64,000 bases of DNA from Desulfovibrio litoralis DSM 11393 (GTDB lineage Bacteria; Desulfobacterota; Desulfovibrionia; Desulfovibrionales; Desulfovibrionaceae). Below, in pieces: positions 53,818-62,630 of the stretch (the first letter of the stretch is position 1; the number at the start of each line of letters is the position of its first letter). The translations under genes were made by a program, and so were the position numbers. Location of the stretch: positions 99,233-163,232 of the forward strand of contig NZ_FRDI01000004.1 of NCBI RefSeq assembly GCF_900143255.1. Direction: 5' to 3'. The notes beneath the pieces were generated by a model. That model searched no databases, was not told where the DNA came from, and worked only from the letters and a program-made list of their open reading frames with translations.

Positions 53818-53902
53818 ATAATACTATTATCGTTTTAGATAGAGACAGCGTTTTTTGTTGTATTTTTATTTTTCTTTAACCTTTATCTTGTTGAGGTTTA
53901 TT

Positions 53903-54205
53903 ATGAAAAAACTTATTATTAGCTTGGTTTTAGTTTTTGGTGTGTTCTCTGTTTTTAGCATGGGGGCTTTTGCGGCTGAAGACGGTGCAAGTCTATATAA
54001 AGAACGTTGTGCCGGTTGTCATGGTGCCGACGGTGCAAAAAGTACTCCGGTTAAAGGCACAAGTCAGGAAATAGAGAAAAAACTTAAGGGTTATCTCGAC
54101 GGTTCATACGGCGGAACGAAAAAAGCTGTTATGGCGGGTATTGTGAAAAAACTTTCCGATGAACAAATTAAACTTGTTTCAGCTCATATCGCCACATTTA
54201 ACTAA
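53903..54205 (+). CDS. cytochrome c-553-type monohaem cytochrome
   Basis: This 100-aa precursor has a signal peptide (LIISLVLVFGVFSVFSMGAFA), a single haem site C36-A-G-C39-H40, and a likely axial Met in KKAVMAGIVKKLSDEQ. This matches the small periplasmic class I c553 electron carrier of Desulfovibrio, which accepts electrons from formate dehydrogenase and other donors. I take the ATG at 53903 (GAGG upstream), which opens the signal peptide directly. Confidence 0.9.
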   Translation: MKKLIISLVLVFGVFSVFSMGAFAAEDGASLYKERCAGCHGADGAKSTPVKGTSQEIEKKLKGYLDGSYGGTKKAVMAGIVKKLSDEQIKLVSAHIATFN

Positions 54206-54216
54206 CTTTATAATAA

Positions 54217-54786
54217 ATGAATCATAAACTTAATGTTTTATTTCTAGGAGGAGCCAGAAGTGGAAAAAGCTCTCTGGCTCTTTCTTATGCCGAAAAGATT
54301 GGGAAAAAACGACTTTTTGTTGCAACAGCACAAGCTTTTGATGAAGAAACAAAAGAACGTATCTTAGCACACAGGCAAGAACGAGGTTCTTATTGGCAGA
54401 CCTTGGAAGTTCCTCTTAATTTAAGTGATATTTTTTATCAATCAGAGGAAAAGGCTGATGTTATTTTAGTAGATTGCTTGACTATGTGGTTAAACAATAT
54501 GGTTTTTGCCGAGATAAAAGACAGGGTTGAACTTTTAGAAGATAAGGTCAAAAGAAAAGCTTTAATGGTTAAAATTATTGGAGAATTTGAAACTTTTTGT
54601 GTAAATATGCAACAGTTTTCAGGTTCTGTTGTTTTAGTTAGTAACGAACTTGGTTTAAGTCTTGTTCCCGAAACTTTATTAGGGCGTTTTTTTAGAGATT
54701 TATCAGGTAAAATAAACCAGATAGCGGCACAGCATTGCCAAAAAGTATATTTTGTGGCGGCGGGTTTGTCTTTAACTTTAAAATAA
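54217..54786 (+). CDS. cobU: adenosylcobinamide kinase/guanylyltransferase
   Basis: This bifunctional enzyme of the cobalamin nucleotide-loop pathway is 189 aa long. The P-loop GGARSGKSSLA starts it, followed by VATAQAFDEE, HRQERGSYW and VDCLTMWLNNM, then VSNELGLSLVPE, all CobU/CobP hallmarks. It lies 11 bp after the cytochrome stop. No other cobalamin gene and no cobalamin riboswitch is visible nearby. Confidence 0.93.
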   Translation: MNHKLNVLFLGGARSGKSSLALSYAEKIGKKRLFVATAQAFDEETKERILAHRQERGSYWQTLEVPLNLSDIFYQSEEKADVILVDCLTMWLNNMVFAEIKDRVELLEDKVKRKALMVKIIGEFETFCVNMQQFSGSVVLVSNELGLSLVPETLLGRFFRDLSGKINQIAAQHCQKVYFVAAGLSLTLK

Positions 54787-54806
54787 TAATATATTACAAT
54801 ATATTA

Positions 54807-55718
54807 TCAGTTGCGTTTTTGATTGCAACTTAAAAATGGGCAAAAGTCCAAAGCTTCCTTAGTTACGCAGTTATTGCGATATAAAGTTAAAGGGGGTAAA
54901 AAACTTGGTTTAACGGGTAATTCGTTAATCGCTTCGATCAAAAAAAACGGAGCAACTTTGTTCTCATTTCCGTAAATATGGAGTATGCGTTTGGGATACA
55001 AATTTAACTCGGTTAACTGGTTTAATAAATAATCCTTTCTGTTTGTGGGATAAACACAATATAACGCACCTTGTTTTTTAAGTTTGTGTTTTGCAAATAA
55101 GGCAAAACTTTTTAAAGAACCTCGCTCTTCAAATAAAGCGATACGTCTTAATTCTGATTGTGGAACTTTTCCGCACTGTGAAAGACGATAGGGCGGGTTT
55201 GTTACGATAAAGTCATATTGATTTGTGATTAGGCTTTTATTGTGTAATTGTTTTAAACCTTGTAACGACAAAGGTTTTTGAAGTTTTTTTAAGGCGGAAA
55301 ATTCTTTGCTAAGATCGAGGTTGATTATATTAAAAAACTCATTAAAACCAAGGTTTAAAGCATTTTTCAAAGCCGCTTTGCACAGATCGGGAATAAGTTC
55401 ATAACCGTCCGCAAATAAAAGAGGTGTTTTGTTTTTTGAGTTGTTTTGATTCAGTAGGAAAAGAGCAAAAGGAATAACTCCGCAACCTGTTCCCAAGTCA
55501 GCGAAATTTAATATTTTTTTCTTCTGTTCATAAGTACTGGCATTGGCACTGACATTAGCACTGGTATCTTTACATGAATTTTCACAGTCGTATACAAAAG
55601 AAGCCAAAAGTAAAGCTTCCGCAGAAAAGCGAAAGCTTCCCTCGGGTTGTATTAAGGCTCTTGGAAATAGCGTTCTTGATTCTTGTTGAGAACTTATAGT
55701 GTTTTTAGAAAAAATCAT
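54807..55718 (-). CDS. TrmN6/HemK-like N6-adenine methyltransferase
   Basis: This 303-aa SAM-dependent methyltransferase has FADLGTGCGVIPFAL (motif I) and the TNPPYR motif of amino-methyltransferases acting on DNA, RNA or protein. It resembles TrmN6 (YfiC), which methylates A37 of tRNA-Val. The insert of Asn/Thr/Ser-rich sequence at residues 50-70 is unusual. No convincing ribosome site precedes the ATG. It is convergent with cobU. Confidence 0.8.
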   Translation of the reverse strand: MIFSKNTISSQQESRTLFPRALIQPEGSFRFSAEALLLASFVYDCENSCKDTSANVSANASTYEQKKKILNFADLGTGCGVIPFALFLLNQNNSKNKTPLLFADGYELIPDLCKAALKNALNLGFNEFFNIINLDLSKEFSALKKLQKPLSLQGLKQLHNKSLITNQYDFIVTNPPYRLSQCGKVPQSELRRIALFEERGSLKSFALFAKHKLKKQGALYCVYPTNRKDYLLNQLTELNLYPKRILHIYGNENKVAPFFLIEAINELPVKPSFLPPLTLYRNNCVTKEALDFCPFLSCNQKRN

Positions 55719-55924
55719 AAATAATAGTAGACAAAAATTAGGACTTATTGGTATTGTTAAAATGAATTTTGATAAAATCTTTATTTATTATATATTTTAA
55801 AATAAATTTAACAGTATCATCTCGTTAAAAACAATCTGTAGCTTAGCTGTTAATTGATGTAAATAAAATTATTATTTTTGGAAGCATTTTTAAGGGTTAT
55901 TTTTTATTAGGTTAATTTATTGCT

Positions 55925-58900
55925 ATGCAAACATTTCGTGCGGATCTTCATATACATTCTCGTTTTTCAAGGGCAACCAGCTCTAAACTGACGGCACATT
56001 ACCTTGCGGCTTGGGCAAAGATCAAGGGTCTTGAGCTTATCGGAACCGGTGATATTACTCACCCCGTTTGGCGTGAGGAGCTTAAAGAAAAACTTGTTTA
56101 TAATAATAAAACGGGTTTTTATCACTTAAAAAATGCTGTTGATATTGATCACGAACTTCCGCTTTATTCCGGATTAAAAATTTCCGGAGAGACAAATTTT
56201 ATTTTACAGGGCGAAATTAGTTCGGTTTACAAAAAAAACGGAAAAGTGCGTAAAATTCACAATATAGTTTATTTTCCAAACTTTGAAGTTGCGGATAAAT
56301 TTTCTGAAAAACTCGGAAAAATCGGGAACATAAGTTCAGACGGTCGACCGACTGTGGGTCTTGATGCAAAACAGGTTCTTGAAATGGTGCTTGAGTCTCA
56401 CCCTGATTCTTTTTTGATTCCTGCTCATATCTGGACTCCTTGGTTTTCTTTGTTTGGTTCAAAATCAGGTTTTGATTCAGTTGAAGAGTGTTTTGGATCT
56501 TTGTCCGAACATATTTTTGCTCTCGAAACCGGTCTTTCTTCAAATCAAGAAATGAACCGCCTGATTAGCTCGTTAGATCGTTTTAAACTGGTTTCAAATT
56601 CTGATGCACATTCCGGAGAAAACCTTGGACGAGAGGCAAATATTTTTTCAGGAACCTTGTCTTATCAGGGCGTTTTAAATGCTTTGCGGGGGTCTGATGG
56701 AAAAAGTATTAACTCAACAAATTTGATAGGAACAATTGAATTTTTCCCCGAAGAAGGCAAATATCACCTGGACGGACACAGAAAATGCAATATTGTCATG
56801 GAACCATCTGAGAGCAGAGCCAGACACGGTATTTGTCCTGTTTGCGGAAAACCCTTGACAATTGGGGTTTTAAACAGGGTTTTGGAACTTGCGGACAGGG
56901 AAACACCGGTTTTTAAAAGTGCTAGTAGCGAACAATCTTTAATCCCTTTGGCGGAACTCATTTCGGAAGTTGTTGGAACAAACTCGAAAAGTCGCCGTGT
57001 TAGCGATATGCACGCTAGATTAATTTCTCGTTTTGGCGCGGAATTATCTATTTTAAGTCAAGTTCCGGAAGATGAACTTATGCGTTTTTCCGCACCGCTT
57101 GGCGAAGCAATTTCTCGCATGAGGCACGGTGCTGTATTGCGAGAGGGTGGATATGACGGAGAATATGGCGTTGTAAGAGTTTTTAGTGAAAAAGAACAGA
57201 AAGAACTTTTAAAACGAGGTACTTTGGTTGGTTTTTCCTTGGATAATCTTATTGTTCCGCTTTGTCCTTCGAGAGAAAAGAAAGAAGCTCAACAGCAAGA
57301 ACAAAGTGATCCTAATGACCATCTTAACGAAGTTCTTATGCCTGCTTTACCCAAAAATTACGAGGAGGTTATAAGAGAAATTCGCTTTAACGTAAATCAA
57401 AAGCGTGCTCTTTGTTCCAGTGCCGGACCAAACTTAGTGATAGCCGGTCCGGGAAGTGGAAAAACGCGTACTTTAATTGGACGTATTTTACATCTTATCG
57501 AAAACTCAATCAGTATAAAAAATATTTTAGCCCTTACTTTCACCAGACGTGCCGCTACTGAAATAGACCAAAGATTATTACAATATTTAGGAGGCGGAAC
57601 GCCTATCCCGCGAGTTGATACTTTGTATGCATTGGCATTTGAAGTTTGGCAGAATACACACCGCAGTAAGCCGATTTTATTGTCTTCCGAAAACGCTTTA
57701 AAGCTGTTTATTGAGGCAAATGGGGAACAAAATATTACCAAGCTCCGTGATAATTTTCAAGAAATCAATCTGAATCGTGAGCGTTTGCTACCTTTAAAAG
57801 ACGAGCTAAAAATCCAATATCAAAATTATTGTCAACAAAAAACAGCTTGGAACTTGGCTGATCTCATTGAACTTTTGGAAAGTTGGCGTGAACAGATGGA
57901 TACGGGAATTTATTCACGCCCTTGGACGCATATTCTTGTTGATGAAATACAAGATTTGTCAAATTTGCAACTGGCTTTAATCAAGGCCTTAACGCCGCCT
58001 GATGGTCTTGGTTTTTTCGCTGTTGGCGACCCTGATCAAAGTATTTGTTCTTTTCAAGGTGCCGGTGGTGATGTTGAAAATTCATTAAGAGAAAACTGGC
58101 CTCATTTGAACGTAATACATCTTGATGAAAATTACCGTTCAACCCCTGAGCTATTGGAACTTTCTTCTGGTTTTATACGTTCTTATGCTTTGAGTCCGAC
58201 GATGCATCAGGCTGGTTTAAGCACTGATCAAACGCAGAAACAAGGCGATATTCGAGTTTTTCACGCTTCGAGTGATAAAAGTGAAGCTTTTTGGATAGGT
58301 TCGCAAATTAAATCTTTTTTGGGTTTGCCATCACACAATATTATCGACCATGCCAAAAATATAGATAAAAACACCTCTCATTTCGACTCTATTGATGGGA
58401 AAGGGGAGTATAGTTTAAGTGATATTGTGGTGTTGGTGCGGACAAAAGAGCTTATTCCGGTAATTAAAAACACTCTTCAAAGAATGGGTGTTCCTTGTTC
58501 TACGCCTGAGACAGAAGTTTTTTGGCGAGAGCCGAGAGTTGAAATGATTATTAATGCGGCATCAAGACAGTTTGGTATTAACTTAACCGAAGAAGAAAAC
58601 TTGAAATGTCCTGAAAAAATTATAGCAAAAGGTCCTTTGGGGATCGCTGCATATTTTTCTGATTCTTTGCCGTTTGATGCACTTTTTTGGCAATCTCAAG
58701 CTTTTAAAACCTTAGTCAAAAGTTTTGATAAATATTCAGGTTGGTCGGGGTTGATTAATTGGATTAGTATGCAAAGCGAGCTTGAATTGGCAAAAAATAA
58801 TAGTGAAAAAGTCCAGTTGCTGACTATTAATGCAGCTAAGGGCTTAGAATTTAAAATTGTTTTTTTACCGGGGCTTGAAGATGGATTAATTCCTTTTATG

Positions 58901-59161
58901 GGTGTTGATTTTCTTAGTGGAAAGTTGAAAAATAAATCTCTTTCTGTTAATATAGATGAAGAGAGACGGATTTTTTATGTTGGGTTAACCAGAGCCCAAG
59001 ACGCCGTTTTGATGAGTTATTCTTCTAAAAGAGAATTTTCAGGACATGCCCTTAGACTAAAACCCTCTAAATTTATTCATGAACTTCCTAAACGCAATAT
59101 TTTATTTTCTACTTTAAAAGCACATCACAGTATCAGGGAAACGCAATTAAAATTATTATAA
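55925..59161 (+). CDS. EndoQ-like PHP nuclease fused to UvrD-type helicase
   Basis: This 1078-aa two-part protein has at residues 1-410 a PHP-family nuclease of the endonuclease Q group: RADLHIHSRFS, GTGDITHP, IPAHIWTPWFSLFG, SNSDAHSG and the zinc-finger region ARHGICPVCGKPLT. EndoQ cuts 5' of uracil, hypoxanthine and other damaged bases. From about 480 onward it is a superfamily 1 helicase: AGPGSGKTRTLIG, LTFTRRAATEI, HILVDEIQDLS, GDPDQSICSFQGA, DENYRSTPELLEL, INAAKGLEFKIV and FYVGLTRAQDA. The fusion suggests that nicking at a deaminated base is coupled to unwinding. The next small gene follows in the same operon. Confidence 0.9.
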   Translation: MQTFRADLHIHSRFSRATSSKLTAHYLAAWAKIKGLELIGTGDITHPVWREELKEKLVYNNKTGFYHLKNAVDIDHELPLYSGLKISGETNFILQGEISSVYKKNGKVRKIHNIVYFPNFEVADKFSEKLGKIGNISSDGRPTVGLDAKQVLEMVLESHPDSFLIPAHIWTPWFSLFGSKSGFDSVEECFGSLSEHIFALETGLSSNQEMNRLISSLDRFKLVSNSDAHSGENLGREANIFSGTLSYQGVLNALRGSDGKSINSTNLIGTIEFFPEEGKYHLDGHRKCNIVMEPSESRARHGICPVCGKPLTIGVLNRVLELADRETPVFKSASSEQSLIPLAELISEVVGTNSKSRRVSDMHARLISRFGAELSILSQVPEDELMRFSAPLGEAISRMRHGAVLREGGYDGEYGVVRVFSEKEQKELLKRGTLVGFSLDNLIVPLCPSREKKEAQQQEQSDPNDHLNEVLMPALPKNYEEVIREIRFNVNQKRALCSSAGPNLVIAGPGSGKTRTLIGRILHLIENSISIKNILALTFTRRAATEIDQRLLQYLGGGTPIPRVDTLYALAFEVWQNTHRSKPILLSSENALKLFIEANGEQNITKLRDNFQEINLNRERLLPLKDELKIQYQNYCQQKTAWNLADLIELLESWREQMDTGIYSRPWTHILVDEIQDLSNLQLALIKALTPPDGLGFFAVGDPDQSICSFQGAGGDVENSLRENWPHLNVIHLDENYRSTPELLELSSGFIRSYALSPTMHQAGLSTDQTQKQGDIRVFHASSDKSEAFWIGSQIKSFLGLPSHNIIDHAKNIDKNTSHFDSIDGKGEYSLSDIVVLVRTKELIPVIKNTLQRMGVPCSTPETEVFWREPRVEMIINAASRQFGINLTEEENLKCPEKIIAKGPLGIAAYFSDSLPFDALFWQSQAFKTLVKSFDKYSGWSGLINWISMQSELELAKNNSEKVQLLTINAAKGLEFKIVFLPGLEDGLIPFMGVDFLSGKLKNKSLSVNIDEERRIFYVGLTRAQDAVLMSYSSKREFSGHALRLKPSKFIHELPKRNILFSTLKAHHSIRETQLKLL

Positions 59162-59173
59162 AGGAGGATTATA

Positions 59174-59518
59174 ATGAGTTCGCTAAAAGATTTTTCTCAG
59201 CTTAATATTGATTGGAATTTAAGTCCGGAACACGCTGTAACTATGTATTTGGAGTGGGGTAATAATGATTGGCACGCCGAACACCCACCTGTGCGTTCAA
59301 AAGATGATTTTGCTCATTATTTCGTGGTTGATACTTGGGGAGAGTCGCCTATTATTCGTTTAGTCAGGCGTAATTCCGAAAATGCTGTTGAGCTGATTTC
59401 CGTACCTTTACCTGATTCGTTAAAAGCGAACTATGTAAAAGAATATGGTAACTTACGTGGCGTTTTTGAACCGACTCAGGAAATTAAAGCTTGGATTAAA
59501 TCAGAAATGGGTCATTAA
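59174..59518 (+). CDS. small conserved protein, DVU0772-like
   Basis: This 114-aa acidic, tryptophan-rich soluble protein (MYLEWGNNDWHAEHPPVRSK, VVDTWGESPIIRLVRR) resembles the small family known from Desulfovibrio as DVU0772; I recall this from family naming and cannot verify it. The function is unknown. AAGGAGG before the ATG is a strong ribosome site, and the gap from the EndoQ-UvrD stop is only 12 bp, so they are co-transcribed. Confidence 0.6.
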   Translation: MSSLKDFSQLNIDWNLSPEHAVTMYLEWGNNDWHAEHPPVRSKDDFAHYFVVDTWGESPIIRLVRRNSENAVELISVPLPDSLKANYVKEYGNLRGVFEPTQEIKAWIKSEMGH

Positions 59519-59681
59519 GATTATCTTATTGATTTAATTAATGATAAAGCCGAAATAAATATTGGTTATATGTCTTTTGTTGAGTATTTTTTTATATTTA
59601 TTCTCTTTTTTTGAAGAAACACTTGACATTTTTGAAAAATTCTCATAAACAAGGTTTTCGCACTAATAATGCGTTTATTAT

Positions 59682-59757
59682 TCCTCGGTAGCTCAGTAGG
59701 TAGAGCGGGTGACTGTTAATCACTAGGTCCGCGGTTCAAGCCCGTGCCGAGGAGCCA
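59682..59757 (+). tRNA. tRNA-Asn (anticodon GTT), copy 1
   Basis: This 76-nt tRNA has an encoded CCA end. Acceptor TCCTCGG pairs with CCGAGGA, the anticodon loop CTGTTAA gives GTT, and the T arm is GCGGTTCAAGCCCGT. A TTGACA hexamer lies at 59623. Copy 2 on the other strand differs by one base in the D loop. Confidence 0.95.
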
Positions 59758-59768
59758 GAATGTTAGAA

Positions 59769-59800
59769 AGGACTCATCAGAAATGATGGGTTCTTTTTTT
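59769..59800 (+). terminator. terminator of tRNA-Asn copy 1
   Basis: GGACTCATCA and TGATGGGTTC (with G-U pairs) form a stem around GAAA, followed by a run of eight T. The same element follows copy 2 on the minus strand (about 61125-61155). Confidence 0.85.
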
Positions 59801-59906
59801 TGTTTTTGTCTTATGTATGTATATAAAAAGGAGTATTTTGGTCTGTATTTCACCTGGAGGTTATTGTAGCATTGATACCCACTTGAACACATGAAAGGTC
59901 TATAAC

Positions 59907-60830
59907 TTATATTGTCTTGGGACTATTGTTATCTTGGTGGTTGAATAGAGGAAAGTCATATTTGACAATATCAGTAATTATTCTACTGACAGAAGCTCTT
60001 TTAGATCCTATTTTTTTGTAACTTGTTGTTATGATCTTAGCATCAAAGTACATGCTTTCAAGCTCAGCCATGTCAGTATCTTTTATATCGTCAATAAATT
60101 GATCATTATCTATTGTTGCCCAGAACATTTGCCCTTCACTTGAAAATTGCCATTTTGTTTTAAATGGAGATATATATACAATTTTGACTAATTTATTTTC
60201 AGTAGTAATAGACTGTTCTTCTGGAGAGCTAAGTATAAAATATTTTCTATCTTTTTTTTCTAATGCAATGATATTTATATTATCTTGCTTTAATTCTATC
60301 TTAGATACATCATTATGCTCAAGCACCTTAGTGAAGTCATCAAGCCCATCTCTAATCTTTGCATCATTGATAAGTTTTATAAGTGTATTTTTTTCCTCGT
60401 TGCTCATCAATTCATCTTTAGATATTGCTTCTATAAACAAGTCTAATTCACCATTAGTTGCTTTTAATTTGTTAGATATTACCTTAATAACATTTAATAA
60501 AAAACCACCAATAGCTCCTTTTGTCTTTTTGTAATCATATCCAAAAAATTGTAACAATGTCATTGGAGCGAAAACTAATGTTATAATAGAAGCAAAAATT
60601 TCGAGAGAACCTTCTTTATTTGCCCCTATTGTGACTTGGATATTTACCCCAAGTATTTCTTTTGATATTTTTTTAAGAGTGGATGTAAGTCCTAGTATTG
60701 ATAATGCTAGATATTCAGCGTCAACGTTATGAGGAAACGCTTCATTTGATATGCCATATACGATACTAAAATCATCATTTAATTTACCACGCTCAAAACG
60801 GGGATCATCTGGTATAAGCGAAGAAGACAT
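59907..60830 (-). CDS. orphan protein between the inverted tRNA-Asn copies
   Basis: I do not recognise this 307-aa protein. It has a hydrophobic segment near residues 80-105 (IFASIITLVFAPMTLLQFFGYDY), then a soluble, Lys/Asp/Ile-rich part with beta-strand character (INIIALEKKDRKYFIL, KWQFSSEGQMFWATI). There is no signal peptide. GAGGGGG before the ATG at 60830 is a good ribosome site; a GTG six bases earlier overlaps it. It is the only gene in the 1.16-kb loop of the inverted repeat and is AT-rich, which suggests an acquired cargo gene. A two-helix or single-pass membrane effector is possible. Confidence 0.65.
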   Translation of the reverse strand: MSSSLIPDDPRFERGKLNDDFSIVYGISNEAFPHNVDAEYLALSILGLTSTLKKISKEILGVNIQVTIGANKEGSLEIFASIITLVFAPMTLLQFFGYDYKKTKGAIGGFLLNVIKVISNKLKATNGELDLFIEAISKDELMSNEEKNTLIKLINDAKIRDGLDDFTKVLEHNDVSKIELKQDNINIIALEKKDRKYFILSSPEEQSITTENKLVKIVYISPFKTKWQFSSEGQMFWATIDNDQFIDDIKDTDMAELESMYFDAKIITTSYKKIGSKRASVSRIITDIVKYDFPLFNHQDNNSPKTI

Positions 60831-61039
60831 TAGCACCCCCTCAATAATTATTATATCAGCTTATAGCTGCCATAAATTATAGGGCATTTATAGAAAATAC
60901 ACAACTCCAAATATAACTCTGTGTATCAAATATACTGTCATCGGTAATGGAAAAGTATTCTTAATAGACAATTCAAGAAATTAAATTACTAAATAGTCTC
61001 AAAATAATATAAGTCTTAGATAGTTTCTGTGTTAAAGTT

Positions 61040-61303
61040 GGTATCAATGCTACGAGAGCCTACAAGTTAGATATATACCAAATACACATCCAATCAATAT
61101 TTTTGTATACTATAGCATAACAAAAAAAGAACCCACCATTTCTGATGAGTCCTTTCTAAAATTCTGGCTCCTCGGCACGGGCTTGAACCGCGGACCTAGT
61201 GATTAACAGTCACCCGCTCTACCGACTGAGCTACCGAGGAATAATAGACACTTTATTAGTGCGAAAACCTTGTTTATGAGAATTTTTCAAAAAGGTCAAG
61301 TTG
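61040..61303 (-). repeat. right arm of the ~264-bp inverted repeat with tRNA-Asn
   Basis: This is the reverse-complement counterpart of 59617-59880, containing tRNA-Asn copy 2 with its promoter region on the outer side and terminator on the inner side. The 60831-61039 stretch inside it holds only the upstream region of the orphan gene. Confidence 0.85.
61165..61240 (-). tRNA. tRNA-Asn (anticodon GTT), copy 2
   Basis: This is a complete 76-nt tRNA-Asn on the minus strand, identical to copy 1 except for one D-loop base (CAGTCGG against CAGTAGG). All stems are intact and CCA is encoded, so it should be functional. Confidence 0.95.
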
Positions 61304-61409
61304 TTTTTTTAGTGATATTTATCTTTTTGATTTTAGCATATTTTCTTTGTGTTCTTGAGTCGTTTTGATACGATATTAAAAAATAAGGCGTAATTTTTTG
61401 GAGTGTCCT

Positions 61410-62369
61410 ATGTCTTTTCCTGTGCGTTTTTATGATAGTTGCAAATATTTTCAACTCGTTATCTTGTGCTTTTTCTTCACTTTCTTTTTTTCTTTTAATC
61501 AGGTTGCTGTTGTGAGTGCAGTGCCTGTTGGGAAATATAATGAATATTGGTTTGGGCGTTTTGCTGAAGCTGAAATCATCATAAAAGCTATGAGTGATAT
61601 AAATTATATAGACGAAGATGGTAATACCGTTCTTATATTGGCAATAAAATATAACAGCGATTATAACCAGCTTGAGCAATTAGTTGAGCCATTACTTAAA
61701 TTGGGTGCTAACGTAAATGCTAAAAATAAACATGGTCTTACTCCACTTATGACAGAGGCATTTTATAATAAATCATATAATATTTTAAGTTTGTTACTTA
61801 AAGCAGGTGCAGATGTAAATGTAAAAAATATAAGCGGTTACACTTCACTTATGTTTTTGGTTGACGATTCAAGAATCTACGATTCCGCTGACCCTAACCT
61901 AGGCTTAAAATCTGTCGAAATGTTTATTAAAGCAGGTGCAGATGTAAATGCAAAAACTAGTGATGGAGAAACGCCACTTATGATCGCTGTGACTTATCAT
62001 AACAATCCTGAAGTGGTAGCCCTTCTTGTTAAGAGCGGTGCTGAGATTAATAGCCAAGATAACAATGGCAATACTGCCTTTATGTTGGCAGCAAGCCGCA
62101 ATAAAAATCATGAAATAGTTAAGTTATTACTGAATAGTGGAGCAGATATTTATTTTAGAAATAATGACGGCAGAACCCCAATAATAGAAGCTGTTTTACA
62201 CTTAGGGGCAGAAAGAGACGTTGAAGCTATTGAGCGTATTAATATATTGTTTAATGCCGGGGTAAATATAAATGCTTCAGATATAAATAAAAAAACAGCT
62301 TTGGCTTATGCAAAAGAGATAGGATATTCTGAGTTGGTTGTTACTTTACTGGGTTTTGGGGCAAAATAA
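61410..62369 (+). CDS. secreted ankyrin-repeat protein
   Basis: This 319-aa protein has a long hydrophobic signal segment (QLVILCFFFTFFFSFNQVAVVSA) and about six or seven ankyrin repeats built on (D/N)GxTPLMxA and LLxxGADVNxKN, for example HGLTPLMTEA, LLKAGADVNVKN and DGETPLMIAV. Ankyrin repeats mediate protein binding; exported versions are often envelope or inhibitor proteins. I use the ATG at 61410 with GGAG upstream. It directly follows the tRNA-Asn inverted repeat and precedes the leu locus. Confidence 0.88.
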   Translation: MSFPVRFYDSCKYFQLVILCFFFTFFFSFNQVAVVSAVPVGKYNEYWFGRFAEAEIIIKAMSDINYIDEDGNTVLILAIKYNSDYNQLEQLVEPLLKLGANVNAKNKHGLTPLMTEAFYNKSYNILSLLLKAGADVNVKNISGYTSLMFLVDDSRIYDSADPNLGLKSVEMFIKAGADVNAKTSDGETPLMIAVTYHNNPEVVALLVKSGAEINSQDNNGNTAFMLAASRNKNHEIVKLLLNSGADIYFRNNDGRTPIIEAVLHLGAERDVEAIERINILFNAGVNINASDINKKTALAYAKEIGYSELVVTLLGFGAK

Positions 62370-62437
62370 TGCAAAAATAGATTTACTATAAATTTATTCT
62401 TGACTTTTTTTTTAGATCACATATTTTAAACGAAATG

Positions 62438-62455
62438 TTTGTATATTTATACAAA
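62438..62455. promoter_or_regulatory. palindrome in the leu promoter region
   Basis: TTTGTATATTTATACAAA has perfect 8-bp arms around TT. It lies 55 bp before the leader peptide and just downstream of a TTGACT hexamer (62399). It may be an operator adding repressor control to attenuation. Confidence 0.4.
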
Positions 62456-62510
62456 TAAAATAAAAAATTCAAACTTAACTAAAATAAACTTAACTTTGGA
62501 GCCGTAATAA

Positions 62511-62588
62511 ATGTATTCAATAAACCATAATAATATTTTTGGTCTATTACTACTTCTATTACCTGTTGGCTCCGGCAAGTGGGTTTGA
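62511..62588 (+). CDS. leuL: leucine leader peptide
   Basis: This is a 25-codon open frame (ATG to TGA) with GGAG nine bases upstream. The peptide contains six consecutive leucines (codons CTA TTA CTA CTT CTA TTA) after IFG. It lies 43 bp before a terminator hairpin and 208 bp before leuA. This is the classic layout of amino-acid attenuation: a ribosome stalled at Leu codons when charged tRNA-Leu is scarce would let transcription continue into leuA. It is too short for normal gene finders. Confidence 0.88.
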   Translation: MYSINHNNIFGLLLLLLPVGSGKWV

Positions 62589-62630
62589 TTCTTTATGTTT
62601 AAAAAACATAATTAGAGTAATAAACTAACG

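Larger units (their letters stand above)
59617..59880 (+). repeat. left arm of a ~264-bp inverted repeat with tRNA-Asn
   Basis: This arm is the inverted counterpart of 61040-61303. The outer 187 bp (promoter region, tRNA, terminator) are nearly identical in both; the inner 77 bp are diverged but still alignable, ending with an exact 14-bp match GTAGCATTGATACC (59866-59879) against 61040-61053. Confidence 0.85.

Noticed and set aside
54100-54786. Cobalamin riboswitch controlling cobU
   Set aside because: The gap before cobU is only 11 bp and no cobalamin-box sequence is visible upstream.
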